56,818 nucleotides of DNA, taken from NCBI GenBank assembly GCA_946891915.1, contig CAMPNN010000005.1, positions 1 to 56,818 of the forward strand. The letters are read 5' to 3'. A program made the position numbers and the translations under genes. Below the pieces are notes generated by a model. That model was given only the letters and a program-made list of their open reading frames with translations, did not search any database and was not told where the DNA came from. Source of the stretch: an uncultured Bifidobacteriaceae bacterium (GTDB taxonomy: Bacteria; Actinomycetota; Actinomycetes; Actinomycetales; Bifidobacteriaceae). Shown here in pieces: positions 46,887 to 55,928 of the stretch; position 1 is the stretch's first letter; every line of letters begins with the position of its first letter.

Positions 46887-47888
46887 ATGGCCAGTCACCG
46901 TAAGCATACCGTTACTCTTAGTTCGCTCAGTTTACGTCAGTGGGCTAAGTTTGGTGTGATTGTTGCTGGTTTTGTAGCTTTGGTGGCTCTTGGCTTCGCC
47001 TCGCGTGGATTCTACACATCAACTCAAGGTCACACTACCCCAGTTACTTCTTATTCCGCTACTGATAACACTCAGGTTTCCCGTGGCGCGGCCAGAGATT
47101 CTCTAACTAAGGGTTCTACGTCTTACGTGAACGTGGTTATTAACGGTCATCATCGCACTATTTTGGGCACTCATTTTACGGATGTTAAGTCTGTGCTTGA
47201 GGCTGGTGACATTACGCTTGAGCCGCACGACGTTGTTACGCCTTCTTTAACAACTAAGGTTGACGAGTCAACTGTTATTACGATTAATCGTGCGGGCGCA
47301 AAGTTGGAAACTTCCGACGATCCTATTGCTTTTAACGTTGTGAAAAAAGAGACTTCGGCTCTTCCAAAAGGCACTGAGAAGGTGCAAACTGAAGGCGCTG
47401 AAGGCGTTATGGAAACTGCGAAAATAGTCACGCGCGCTAAGGGCAAGGTTGTTTCTTCTAACATTTTTGCTTCTTACGTAAAGAAGGCTCCGCAGGATAA
47501 GATTGTTCTTGTTGGTACTGGCGTTGCTGGTGCTGGCAATAATTCTGCAGGAGCTGGACTTGCTGCTTCTATTGGAACCACGGTTCCAGTTGGCGAAATG
47601 CAGCAGTGGGCCCACGATTGGCTTATTTCCAACGGCTACAGCGAGGCTGATTTTACCGCCACGGTGTTTATTATTTCTCACGAGTCTGGTTGGCGCGTGA
47701 ATGCTATGAATCCTTCTGGCGCTTACGGTTTGCCTCAGGCTTTGCCGGGTGGAAAGATGGTTTCTGCTGGTGCTGATTGGGCTACGAATTATCAGACTCA
47801 GCTTCGCTGGTTCTGGGGTTATTGCGCTGGCCGTTATGGTTCTATCCAAGGCGCGTACAATCATTGGCTTTCTTACCGAAGCTACTGA
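46887..47888 (+). CDS. G5-domain muralytic protein, RpfB-like
   Basis: This 333-residue protein has a membrane anchor (residues about 22-42), a DUF348 domain (VNVVINGHHRTILG, residues 81-117), a G5 domain (about 130-205) and a C-terminal lysozyme-like domain (about 237-333). E266 in FIISHESGWRVNAMNP is the likely catalytic residue. The order matches resuscitation-promoting factor-like and related peptidoglycan hydrolases of actinobacteria. AAGGAGG lies 4 bases before the ATG. Sequence at its stop codon is repeated downstream in 15-bp units. Confidence 0.88.
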   Translation: MASHRKHTVTLSSLSLRQWAKFGVIVAGFVALVALGFASRGFYTSTQGHTTPVTSYSATDNTQVSRGAARDSLTKGSTSYVNVVINGHHRTILGTHFTDVKSVLEAGDITLEPHDVVTPSLTTKVDESTVITINRAGAKLETSDDPIAFNVVKKETSALPKGTEKVQTEGAEGVMETAKIVTRAKGKVVSSNIFASYVKKAPQDKIVLVGTGVAGAGNNSAGAGLAASIGTTVPVGEMQQWAHDWLISNGYSEADFTATVFIISHESGWRVNAMNPSGAYGLPQALPGGKMVSAGADWATNYQTQLRWFWGYCAGRYGSIQGAYNHWLSYRSY

Positions 47889-47990
47889 TTTTGAATCTAC
47901 TGATTTTGCAGAAGATACTAATTATGCATAAGCTGCCGATTTTGCAGAAGCTGCTAATCTTGCGCACGCTGCTAATTTTGTAATCTTGCG
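47883..47990. repeat. 15-bp repeats starting at the G5-protein stop codon
   Basis: CTACTGATTTTG starts at 47883 and 47898. Degenerate 15-bp units continue to about 47990 (AAGATACTAATTATG, TTGCAGAAGCTGCTA). The first unit contains the stop codon. Confidence 0.7.
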
Positions 47991-48107
47991 GAAACTGCTA
48001 AATCTTTTATAGATTTTATTTAATTGCACATAATTATTTAATTACACATAATTTTTGTGCAATACTTGTTTGTTGACGCTATAAAATACTTGCTTTTGTT
48101 GCGCCGG

Positions 48108-48208
48108 CTATATTCAGGTTAGGGCTGTATTTGGTTTGAACCTATATTTAGGTTGAGGCTATATTTAGTCTGAGTCTATATTTAGTTTGAACCTATATTT
48201 AGTTGAGG
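48108..48208. repeat. 17-bp tandem repeat upstream of the DHA2 exporter, 6 units
   Basis: Units start at 48108, 48125, 48142, 48159, 48176 and 48193 (for example CTATATTTAGTTTGAAC). The last unit is 16 bp. The block ends 38 bp before the GTG start. A TATAAA at 48080 could be a -10, which would put the repeats in the leader. Confidence 0.85.
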
Positions 48209-48245
48209 CTATTCAACTGGACGTTATTGTAAAGGATGTTATATT

Positions 48246-49850
48246 GTGGCAAATTTAACTTGGCTGTCTTTTGAAAACCGTAATCTCCGCCATGCGCTGA
48301 CCGGTGAAGAAGCCTACCGCAATAATCGCCTTACTCGCCCAGCGTTGATTTCTCTTGCAATTCTTACGTTCATTACGTTTATTGGCAATTTTGCTCAGCT
48401 TCAGCTCACTGCGGCTCTTCCAACGATTGTGCAAGAGTTTGGCATTAGCGTTACAACCGGCCAGTGGCTCACATCTATTTTTCAGCTGATTATGGCAATT
48501 ATGGTGCCTCTTACAGCGTTTTTGACTCGCCGCTTTTCTACGCGTCAAATAGTTATTACTTCTATGCTGCTTTTTACGGTCGGCTCAATACTTGCGTGGC
48601 TTAGTAGTGATTTTATTATGGCTCTTGTTGGCCGCACTCTTGAGGCTATTGGCACGGGAGTAATGTGGCCTGTGTTGCAGATTACCGTGTTCTCCGTCTA
48701 CCCTGTTACTCGCCGCGGCATGGCAATGGGCAGCGTTGGCATGGCTATGAGTATTGCGCCTGCGATTGGCCCTACTATTGGCGGATTGCAAACTGATATT
48801 AACGGTTGGCGTTCTATTTTTTGTTCACTGACTATTATTGGCTTAATTTCCGTGATTTTGTCGGTTCTGTTCTTGCATAATTTTGGCGAGCACGATCCTG
48901 ATGCCCACGCTGATTTCTTCTCTGTTGGTCTTTCAATTATTGGTTTTGGCGGACTTATGTTTGGTTTTACTAATATTGAGGGCTGCGGAATTACGCACCC
49001 GCTTTCTTGGGTTCCTATGGTTGTTGGTGCTTTTGGAATTGCTTGGTTTGTTGCAAGACAGTTGCGAGCGCAAAAGCGCGGTCACACTCCTCTTCTTGGA
49101 CTTAGCGTGCTTAAGAATCGTTACTTTATGATCGGCACAATTTGCGCATGCTTAACTTTCTTTGCGTTTAGCTCAATTATGGTTCTTATTCCGCTTTATA
49201 TTCAGTCCGATCGCGGTTTTTCTGCTACTATGAGCGGCTTGATTTTGTTGCCTGGCGCGTTTGGAATGGCTATTTCGCAGTATTTTGGTGGGCGCATGTT
49301 GGATCGTTTTGGAGTGCGTCCTGTTGCTATGGCAGGTTCTATTATTCTGCTTTTTGGCACTGTGATGATGAGTCTTATTGATATGGATACGTGGATTTGG
49401 TGGATTTCTATTTGGCAGTTTACGCGTCAAATTGGCATGGGATTCCTGCTTATGCCTATAACGACGTGGTCGCTTAATTGCTTGCGTCAGGAAGATCTTG
49501 GCGATGGTTCCGCTGTGACTAATACTATGCGTCAGCTTTGGGGTGCGATTGGCGCTCCTGTGCTGGTGGTTACTATGACGGTTCTAACCACTTGGCATCA
49601 TTCTGTTACTGGCACCGGTCATGCGGCTGATGTTGCTGCTAGCATTTTTGGCGTGCAGTGGACTTTGCGAATTAGCGCGATTATTACGGCTGTTATGGCG
49701 CTGCTGGTTATTTTTGGCGTTAAGGGTGAGGGTGCAGGTTCTGCGCACAAGCTTGCGCGTAAGGCTATTGACCGCATGCGCGTGCTGCATATTCCTCACG
49801 CAACTGAGCATCACGACGTTATGCACGATCACACGCATAATCAGTACTAA
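48246..49850 (+). CDS. MFS transporter, DHA2 (14-helix drug:H+ antiporter) family
   Basis: This 534-residue membrane protein has about 14 membrane segments. The first begins RPALISLAILTFITFIGNF, and the second block LPTIVQEFGISVTTGQWL matches the DHA2 motif. The conserved stretch VGRTLEAIGTGVMWPVLQ and motif C-like SIAPAIGPTIGG are present. Such proteins export drugs, dyes or bile-like compounds with proton influx. The C-terminal tail is His-rich (HATEHHDVMHDHTHNQY). Translation starts at GTG with AAGGA 10 bases upstream. Confidence 0.93.
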   Translation: MANLTWLSFENRNLRHALTGEEAYRNNRLTRPALISLAILTFITFIGNFAQLQLTAALPTIVQEFGISVTTGQWLTSIFQLIMAIMVPLTAFLTRRFSTRQIVITSMLLFTVGSILAWLSSDFIMALVGRTLEAIGTGVMWPVLQITVFSVYPVTRRGMAMGSVGMAMSIAPAIGPTIGGLQTDINGWRSIFCSLTIIGLISVILSVLFLHNFGEHDPDAHADFFSVGLSIIGFGGLMFGFTNIEGCGITHPLSWVPMVVGAFGIAWFVARQLRAQKRGHTPLLGLSVLKNRYFMIGTICACLTFFAFSSIMVLIPLYIQSDRGFSATMSGLILLPGAFGMAISQYFGGRMLDRFGVRPVAMAGSIILLFGTVMMSLIDMDTWIWWISIWQFTRQIGMGFLLMPITTWSLNCLRQEDLGDGSAVTNTMRQLWGAIGAPVLVVTMTVLTTWHHSVTGTGHAADVAASIFGVQWTLRISAIITAVMALLVIFGVKGEGAGSAHKLARKAIDRMRVLHIPHATEHHDVMHDHTHNQY

Positions 49851-49880
49851 ATCGCGCGAGCGTTTTGCCTGTTTTTGGAA

Positions 49881-49956
49881 CATTCTCGGGAGATTTTTCT
49901 CCGGCGTTTGTAGCTGTATTAGCCATTTTATGGAACATTTGCCGGAGATTCTCCGG
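49881..49956. repeat. ACATTTGCCGG palindrome family, 2 units
   Basis: Units start at 49881 and 49936, 55 bp apart, each with a GGGAGA...TCTCCGG or CCGGAGATTCTCCGG stem. They lie 30 bp past the exporter stop and may act as its terminator or RNA end. Confidence 0.7.
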
Positions 49957-49965
49957 GGTTTGCGC

Positions 49966-50090
49966 GACGACCTGCTTTCGCGCTCAGAGCGTAGCGCGCG
50001 AAGGCAATTCGGAGCGGAAACTCGCTTAAGTTGGAAGTCCAGTGGACTTCCAACGCGAGTTTCGTATCGAGCGCGTTACCCGCGCGAGCG
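49966..50090. repeat. Nested-hairpin repeat, copy E
   Basis: Same orientation as copy B. The core at 50031-50053 pairs TTGGAAGTCC with GGACTTCCAA, with outer arms GAAACTCGC and GCGAGTTTC. Confidence 0.85.
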
Positions 50091-50121
50091 TTAAGCACAC
50101 TGTGCTTCACATGCCAAATCA

Positions 50122-50170
50122 CGCTTTGAAGGAGCTTGAAATCCCAATGATTTCAAGCTCGGTCAAAGCG
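50122..50170. repeat. Large two-step hairpin
   Basis: GAGCTTGAAATC and GATTTCAAGCTC pair perfectly (12 bp, loop CCAAT), and CGCTTTGA / TCAAAGCG pair outside them. The plan resembles the hairpin-repeat family but the sequence is different. Confidence 0.75.
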
Positions 50171-50190
50171 CTCACGCGAGTGTTATTTCC

Positions 50191-50260
50191 TTTATACTCA
50201 TGTAAAGTATTAATCGCTTTTCAGCTAGATTTCGACTTTTTCTATACACGCTTGTAAAGG
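50191..50260. repeat. 52-bp-period palindrome array, 2 units
   Basis: TTTATA at 50191 and TATACA at 50243 are 52 bp apart, each followed by TGTAAAG. The array ends 13 bp before the stop codon of the nuclease-like gene. Confidence 0.8.
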
Positions 50261-50272
50261 AATCGTCGCTTT

Positions 50273-51025
50273 TTACTTTGGCAGTTTTTGCGCAGAGCAG
50301 TTATGCAATATTCCTGCCATGCTTTGCTTTTCTGCGCGCGTTACGGTTAATCCGTACTTATATTTAACGGCAATTTGGCGTGCCACATAATCGCATCTGA
50401 ACGACTTATTCGAAGGAAGCCAGTAAGCTGCGGAAGCGGAACCCTTTTCTTGATTGGCAGCACCCTGCACAGCAAGCAAATTCAGCATATCGTTGCCAAA
50501 TTTTAGCCTCTTGCTTCTTGTCCAATTCCACGCTCCAGATTCCCAAGCATTTTGCAAAGCAACAACGTGATCTATTTGCACAAGTGCGCTTGTTTTGCGG
50601 CCGCGCACAAAATGAATGTTTAACCCAGTATACGGATCCGCAAGCAGACCAGAACGCACTTTGCACGACCCAGCGTACTTGTACTTCACATTATGCAAAT
50701 CGCGTGCTAAAACGTCCTCTCGCACATCGCAACCGTCGCCATCATCGTCCGTTGTCCTGTAGCCGAACACTTGCCGTTCGTAACCGGAACGATGCGGATT
50801 TGCCACGCGCAATTTTTTAAGGAACGCGGCCGCTTCACCAGTAGCCTCGTATTCCCCAGTGAGTTGGCCGGCAGTATGGTTAATTTTAGGCAAAATTAGG
50901 CCAATAATAATCCCGCAAATAGCAGCGAGAAGAATAAGCCATATAAAAGATGCCATATTCCTGCTGGATGCTCGTCTAAAATTAGGCTCGCGTCTAAAAT
51001 TAGACTTTCTAATATTGTTTCGCAT
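50273..51025 (-). CDS. Secreted or membrane-anchored HNH nuclease-like protein (DUF1524)
   Basis: This 250-residue protein has a basic N-terminus (RKSNFRREPNFRRAS) and one membrane segment (about residues 25-48), so the rest should lie outside the cell. The C-terminal half matches the GmrSD-C/DUF1524 HNH fold: IDHVVALQNAWESGAWNW, then GNDMLNLLAVQGAANQEKG and CDYVARQIAVKYKYGL. Proteins of this type are common in actinobacteria and may degrade external DNA, but activity is not shown. Four cysteines could form disulfides outside the cell. It is the only gene between the repeats at 50260 and the pseudo-ABC gene. Confidence 0.85.
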   Translation of the reverse strand: MRNNIRKSNFRREPNFRRASSRNMASFIWLILLAAICGIIIGLILPKINHTAGQLTGEYEATGEAAAFLKKLRVANPHRSGYERQVFGYRTTDDDGDGCDVREDVLARDLHNVKYKYAGSCKVRSGLLADPYTGLNIHFVRGRKTSALVQIDHVVALQNAWESGAWNWTRSKRLKFGNDMLNLLAVQGAANQEKGSASAAYWLPSNKSFRCDYVARQIAVKYKYGLTVTRAEKQSMAGILHNCSAQKLPK

Positions 51026-51150
51026 ATTTAGTCCCCCAAACTATTTACGCACATACAAAGTTACTTATAAGGCAAATGCTTGCGTAAGTACGTTGCTACT
51101 TATGCAAATCTGCCAACACTCAAGCCAGCAAACACTACAACCGTCCAACG

Positions 51151-51206
51151 CACAAGCACACAAGCACACAAGCACACAAGCACACAAGCACACAAGCACA
51201 CAAACC
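51151..51206. repeat. 8-bp tandem repeat (CACAAGCA)x6
   Basis: Six perfect CACAAGCA units run from 51151 to 51198, followed by a partial unit. They lie 25 bp past the stop codon of the pseudo-ABC gene. Confidence 0.9.
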
Positions 51207-51230
51207 AGCAAACACACAAACACTACAGCA

Positions 51231-53750
51231 CTAGTTGTTGTTTGCAACATCAACCATAACTGGTATGCGCTGCAAAACAACGTCAACTACTTGCTGAATC
51301 ATAATCACAAGCAGAACCATTGCCATAACAGCATACACAGTGCTCCAAGCCGGAATATTCGCCGGCACAGGGTGAATCGTATGAGACACCAATAATGCAG
51401 CAACAGCTATGCTAACCAGCGCCAATGCAAGCGAAAATGCCGAAACCCCACCAATTCTACGCGCCAAACGCATTTTTTGTTGCGAAACTTTACGCATAGA
51501 AGCAACCATTCGATTCACGCAATGCTCGCCCTGCCTAAAAGCAAGCACTTCGTCTATGCCAAGTTCAATATCGTTTGCTTCACACTCAACTTCGCGCTGC
51601 TCTAAACGCACTTTGTTCACAATATGCCTTGATCTCATAATCAAGTATCTAGGAACAATAAGCATCATAATTACGCACGATGCAATTGCCACATACGACA
51701 ATTTAGCGTCGAAATAGTAAAGCACAACAATAAGCGGCACTACTGCACAGAACATGCCAACATTCATGCTTATATGCGCCTTATGCCAGCGCGCATGATG
51801 CATATCTACGCCAGCAAAAGCAACAACCAAGGTTAGAGCGCGAACAACCATAGAAACCACAGACACCATAACGCACTGTTGCATAACAAAACCGAATATT
51901 GGCCTGCCAGCAACGGCGAACATTGCAGCGACAATAGTTACTGGAATACATACTGCTGCCGCAAGATTAAGAGCAGTAGTAAACATGGAGAGAATTGCAA
52001 ATAGTACGCGCTTAATTTTTGAAACAGTACGAGGCTTACTAACAAACGTTGATTGCGCAAAAGCATTATTATTAACTTTTTGGATTGCAGATTTTTTCTC
52101 GTTAAGTTTAGAAGCGTGATGATACGTTTCCACAATAACTTTGGCATCCGTAGGCGCAACTGCCAAATCGTTTGGCATTAATACGATTACAGCCGCTGAG
52201 CGAGCAACTCTGCGCAATATTTTCATAATTGTTGCGGCTTCAGCATTGCTCATGTTTTCTGCAGAATAATCGAAAATATATACGGGAGTGTGACGCAGTA
52301 ATGCGCGCGCAAGAACGATTCTGCGCACAATATCTGCAGGATTATACGTTGCTTCAGGATTATTCAGCAAACGTTCAATCGGCATATCCAAACCGTCATA
52401 ATCTGCGTAAACAACGCCATCTGCTCTCACAGCGCGCAAAGCATCCCACATTGCAGTCGTGGTAGCTGTTGGAGCGGCAAGAAGCAAGTTTTCACGCAAA
52501 GTTGTGGCGAACAGATGAGCTTTTTCGCTAACTACCGTAACAACATCTGCCAACGCTCCGGTTGAGGCATCGTTCAAAGATAAGTACGAAGCGTGCTCGT
52601 TAGCGTCGAAAGCGTCTGAAACCACGAATGGCGAAATATCATCCTCCACAACTTCGTAACGGTCACTGTAAGAAAGCAAAACGTCTGCAGATTTGCTAAA
52701 TCCAGAGCCAGAAAGTATGTACTTGCGCATTGCAGAATGATATTTACTTGGAACAACTTGCAATTCGCCAGAGCGCGAGATTATTGACAATCTTTCAAAC
52801 TCGTTATTGTTCCTAGAAGCACTTTGCGCACTTTCGGCACCCTCAGAACCCTGCGCACCTTGAATATCGCAGCGCATCCTTAAAGCAATATTCGTTGCAC
52901 CATCCGGCAAAGATAAAGTCGAACCATCGTCACTAAAAGCTACAGGAGCGGAAGAATCAGTAACCGTTTTTAGCAGCGATTCAAAATGATTCATGCCATG
53001 CACAGCTTTTTTCACAACGTGTATGCAGCTACTAACAATTCTCAAAGGCTGCACGCTAAGCATTAGCAAAGGCATAGTCAGCAACGCGGCAGCAAGCCCA
53101 ACGCCTTTAACGGACGAAAGCCAAACCGTTGCAACAATCGCAACTCCGGTAATAATGTACGCAAAAAATCCGGTCACACAACGCCAAAATCGCGAACCTA
53201 GCGCAAGAACCAGCACAAGCGAAACAATATTAAAAACCGCAGCCAAAGCAGAAATACCAGCTATCGCAGGATTAACTGTAAAAAGCACGGCCGAAATCAC
53301 TAATGGAATAGGAATAGCTGCCACAACTTGCGGAATCAGCACGCCCACAAAATGTTGAAGAGCGTTAATGTCGTCGTTTACAGACAGCGAAGCAAAACCG
53401 TTGGTTTCATCAATGTTTACCGAACGAAGAGACAGCATTGCGTGTAACATTTTTGGGCGCAGTCGCATGGCAATACGCGACTCAATATCCGCCGATATTG
53501 TGCAAGACCAGTAAAAAGCAGCATATTTCAGCAAAACAATAGCCGCGAGCGCAATAACGTAAGACGTAAATTCAACGGAGTTCATTAAAGACGTGCCCAT
53601 TGAACGAACCGGCCTAAGAACAGGCGAAAGCATGCCTACACACACGTACACGAACGCTATGTTCATAAGAGAAGAAATCGCAATACACGCCGACCTTAAA
53701 GCAACTAAATGCTTAATGCCTGGTACGAACGCGAAACAGCGATTTATCAT
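51231..53750 (-). CDS. ABC exporter-like protein with degenerate ATPase domain (TMD-pseudoNBD-TMD)
   Basis: This 839-residue membrane protein resembles fused type I exporters such as CydDC. Residues about 15-245 form a six-helix transmembrane domain. Residues about 280-545 resemble a nucleotide-binding domain with a good Q-loop region (AHLFATTLRENLLLA, 411-425), but there is no Walker A. The signature is replaced by YNPADIVRRIVLARALL (469-485), Walker B reads VYIFDYS with no catalytic Glu, and the H-loop His is absent. A second membrane domain follows (about 580-830), and the protein ends without a second ATPase domain. The frame is intact, so it is not a simple pseudogene. AAGG lies 8 bases before the ATG at 53750. 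Confidence 0.75.
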   Translation of the reverse strand: MINRCFAFVPGIKHLVALRSACIAISSLMNIAFVYVCVGMLSPVLRPVRSMGTSLMNSVEFTSYVIALAAIVLLKYAAFYWSCTISADIESRIAMRLRPKMLHAMLSLRSVNIDETNGFASLSVNDDINALQHFVGVLIPQVVAAIPIPLVISAVLFTVNPAIAGISALAAVFNIVSLVLVLALGSRFWRCVTGFFAYIITGVAIVATVWLSSVKGVGLAAALLTMPLLMLSVQPLRIVSSCIHVVKKAVHGMNHFESLLKTVTDSSAPVAFSDDGSTLSLPDGATNIALRMRCDIQGAQGSEGAESAQSASRNNNEFERLSIISRSGELQVVPSKYHSAMRKYILSGSGFSKSADVLLSYSDRYEVVEDDISPFVVSDAFDANEHASYLSLNDASTGALADVVTVVSEKAHLFATTLRENLLLAAPTATTTAMWDALRAVRADGVVYADYDGLDMPIERLLNNPEATYNPADIVRRIVLARALLRHTPVYIFDYSAENMSNAEAATIMKILRRVARSAAVIVLMPNDLAVAPTDAKVIVETYHHASKLNEKKSAIQKVNNNAFAQSTFVSKPRTVSKIKRVLFAILSMFTTALNLAAAVCIPVTIVAAMFAVAGRPIFGFVMQQCVMVSVVSMVVRALTLVVAFAGVDMHHARWHKAHISMNVGMFCAVVPLIVVLYYFDAKLSYVAIASCVIMMLIVPRYLIMRSRHIVNKVRLEQREVECEANDIELGIDEVLAFRQGEHCVNRMVASMRKVSQQKMRLARRIGGVSAFSLALALVSIAVAALLVSHTIHPVPANIPAWSTVYAVMAMVLLVIMIQQVVDVVLQRIPVMVDVANNN

Positions 53751-53895
53751 CTCCCGATCCTTTTCTTCAATAAAAATCTTTCCAAAAAAACACACTCCCA
53801 ACTGCTTTCAAGATTACGCTGCACACACACCATCAACACGCCGGCAACCGCGTAATTACGCTGATTTTAAGCCATTTTTGCAATATTAAAAGCGA

Positions 53896-55035
53896 CTATT
53901 TTAATGCTGCAGCAAGCGAAGAACGCACTACAACTTGCGCAGGTATTTGACCGACTCCGTGCGACATATCCGGAAAAGCTGGCTCCGGACCGTGATTCAT
54001 TAAACGCAACGATTCACGAACCGCCAGCGAACCCAATTGTTTAGCATCTATGCTCACGGTTGTTAAAGGCGGGAATAAATCACTCATTGCTGGCATGTCC
54101 CCAAAACCTACAACGCTTATGTCGCCTGGAATTTTTACGCCATGCTCGTAAAGCGAACGCACAACGCCAACCGCCTGCTCGTCGCTGGAAGTTACAACGA
54201 CGCTTGGCAGCTGCGTTCCAGCCATGCCAAATTTTTCCAGCATGTGGTTCATTCGCGCGTAGCTTTCCGAAGACTTCCACGAAGTGCATTGAACAATATG
54301 CGAGTGAATGCCTTGAGCTGCGGAAAGCGATCTCCACGCAATCAGCCGAGTTGCCGATCCGCGCCATTTAGCCGGTCCGGCCATGTAGATGGCGCTTTTG
54401 TGCCCGTAATTCGCGATTAGTGACACAATATCGTTCATAGCTCGCCACTGATTTACGCCAATTATTGAGTATTCTATGTTGCTGTGCCGGCTGAGAATAT
54501 TCATGCCTTCGTGAGCGCTTATAGCTCCGTGAGTTGATGTGATGCAAACGCATGGTTTGACTATGCGAGTGCGGCAGAGTGACGTGAATATTGCGTCGGT
54601 TTGTGCGTCGACTATAAGGGCGTCAATATTTTGTTCTTCGAAGCTTTCGCATAGTGCGCGAATATCGCTTGGTTCGCATAATGCTTCGTTTACCATGCTT
54701 ACGGAAAGAAAAAGTCCGTGCGCTTTTGCTTGAGCTTCAATTGGGGCAATAATATTGCGAGATGTGCTTGTTGAGTCGCCTATAATAAGCCCTATTGTGT
54801 TGGAGCGTTGCGTTGCTAGTGAGCGTGCGGAATTGCTTGGGTGGTAGCCGAGCTGTTCTATTACGCGCAGTACTTGGGTGCGTGTTTTTGCGGAAACGTC
54901 TGGAGAGTTGTTAATAACGCGTGAAACAGTTTGGTGGCTTACTCCAGCTGCGCGAGCAACGTCAATCATTGACGAGCGTTTTGATTTGTTTTTTGATTCG
55001 CGTTTAGTTTCGCTTTTTGATTCGCCCTTTGCCAT
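53896..55035 (-). CDS. LacI-family transcriptional regulator
   Basis: This protein of about 379 residues has a basic Lys/Ser/Glu extension (residues 1-22) before a LacI helix-turn-helix (SMIDVARAAGVSHQTVSRVIN) and hinge (NSARSLATQRSNTIGLII). The C-terminal periplasmic-binding-like domain follows (DISVVGFGDMPAMSDLFPPLTTV). Such regulators usually respond to sugars. No sugar genes are nearby, so the target is unknown. It lies 12 bp downstream of rnhB, on the same strand, and upstream of the pseudo-ABC gene. The ATG at 55035 is preferred; a GTG at 55041 is possible. Confidence 0.92.
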   Translation of the reverse strand: MAKGESKSETKRESKNKSKRSSMIDVARAAGVSHQTVSRVINNSPDVSAKTRTQVLRVIEQLGYHPSNSARSLATQRSNTIGLIIGDSTSTSRNIIAPIEAQAKAHGLFLSVSMVNEALCEPSDIRALCESFEEQNIDALIVDAQTDAIFTSLCRTRIVKPCVCITSTHGAISAHEGMNILSRHSNIEYSIIGVNQWRAMNDIVSLIANYGHKSAIYMAGPAKWRGSATRLIAWRSLSAAQGIHSHIVQCTSWKSSESYARMNHMLEKFGMAGTQLPSVVVTSSDEQAVGVVRSLYEHGVKIPGDISVVGFGDMPAMSDLFPPLTTVSIDAKQLGSLAVRESLRLMNHGPEPAFPDMSHGVGQIPAQVVVRSSLAAALK

Positions 55036-55047
55036 GTGCACCCCCGC

Positions 55048-55755
55048 TTACAAATGCCACGAAAGCCTGTGTAAATCGCTAGGACCTACTTCTTTGATTG
55101 CGTTGCGATGCGCCAGCGAACCGTAACCTTTATTGCTAGCCCAATCGTAAGCTAAATATTGCGGTTTTTTAGCCAAAGATACCATAAGATTATCTCTCGT
55201 AACTTTTGCCAAAACCGCGGCCGCCGCCACGCTCGCACACTGCCGATCTGCCTTTACTAACGTATGCACTTTTACCGGAAGCGGCACGGATGGTGCGTCA
55301 AAAGTGTCTGCAACTTTATCAATGTAATCGCAAGGTCCGTCTAATATTGCCGCAATTCGTGGAGCTTCTGACGACTGCGTTTTAAGTAGTTCAGTTTCCA
55401 CTTGCGATATTGCTTTTAATGCTGCGACTCCTAGCGCGTAGCTTATGCCCCACTCGTCAATTTCTTTATTAGTGCATGATCCAATCGCCCAAGCTGTGCA
55501 CCATTTTTGCAAAGGATTGTACAACGCTTCGCGCTTATGCTCGGTGAGTAGTTTAGAATCGGCCAATCCTTCCGGAATATTTTGCGCTTCTACTTGAGTT
55601 TTGCCAATAACGGCAGCGCCAACCATTACCGGACCGGCTAAGGAGCCGCGTCCAACCTCGTCTAAGCCAATAACCCAGTCGTAACCTTCGGAAAGTAAAG
55701 ATTGTTCATGCGTTAAAGATGGAATTAACGGTATAGTAAGTAATTTTGTTGGCAT
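55048..55755 (-). CDS. rnhB: Ribonuclease HII
   Basis: This 235-residue enzyme removes ribonucleotides from DNA. The first acidic pair is D32, E33 in GLDEVGRGSLAGPVMVGA; later acids lie in LDGPCDYID and the block VKADRQCASVAAAAVLAKV is typical. The order rplS-lepB-rnhB is common in actinobacteria. Confidence 0.95.
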   Translation of the reverse strand: MPTKLLTIPLIPSLTHEQSLLSEGYDWVIGLDEVGRGSLAGPVMVGAAVIGKTQVEAQNIPEGLADSKLLTEHKREALYNPLQKWCTAWAIGSCTNKEIDEWGISYALGVAALKAISQVETELLKTQSSEAPRIAAILDGPCDYIDKVADTFDAPSVPLPVKVHTLVKADRQCASVAAAAVLAKVTRDNLMVSLAKKPQYLAYDWASNKGYGSLAHRNAIKEVGPSDLHRLSWHL

Positions 55756-55883
55756 ATTTTATTTGCAGATTTTGTTGGAACCGTTTGCGTTTTTGCGTTG
55801 CTTGCGTTTTTGCGTTTTTTGTGAGATTTGCGTTGTCCGCATATTTTGCAGGTTTTGCAGGTTTCGCAAGTTTTATTAGTGAC

Positions 55884-55928
55884 TTATTATTCGATTGCTT
55901 ATTATTCGATTGCTTATTATTCGTTATT
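55884..55928. repeat. 15-bp tandem repeat across the lepB stop codon
   Basis: TTATTATTCGATTGC starts at 55884 and 55899, and a third, altered unit at 55914 contains the lepB stop codon (55917-55919). On the coding strand the units read GAATAATAAGCAATC and repeat the stop codons. Confidence 0.85.
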
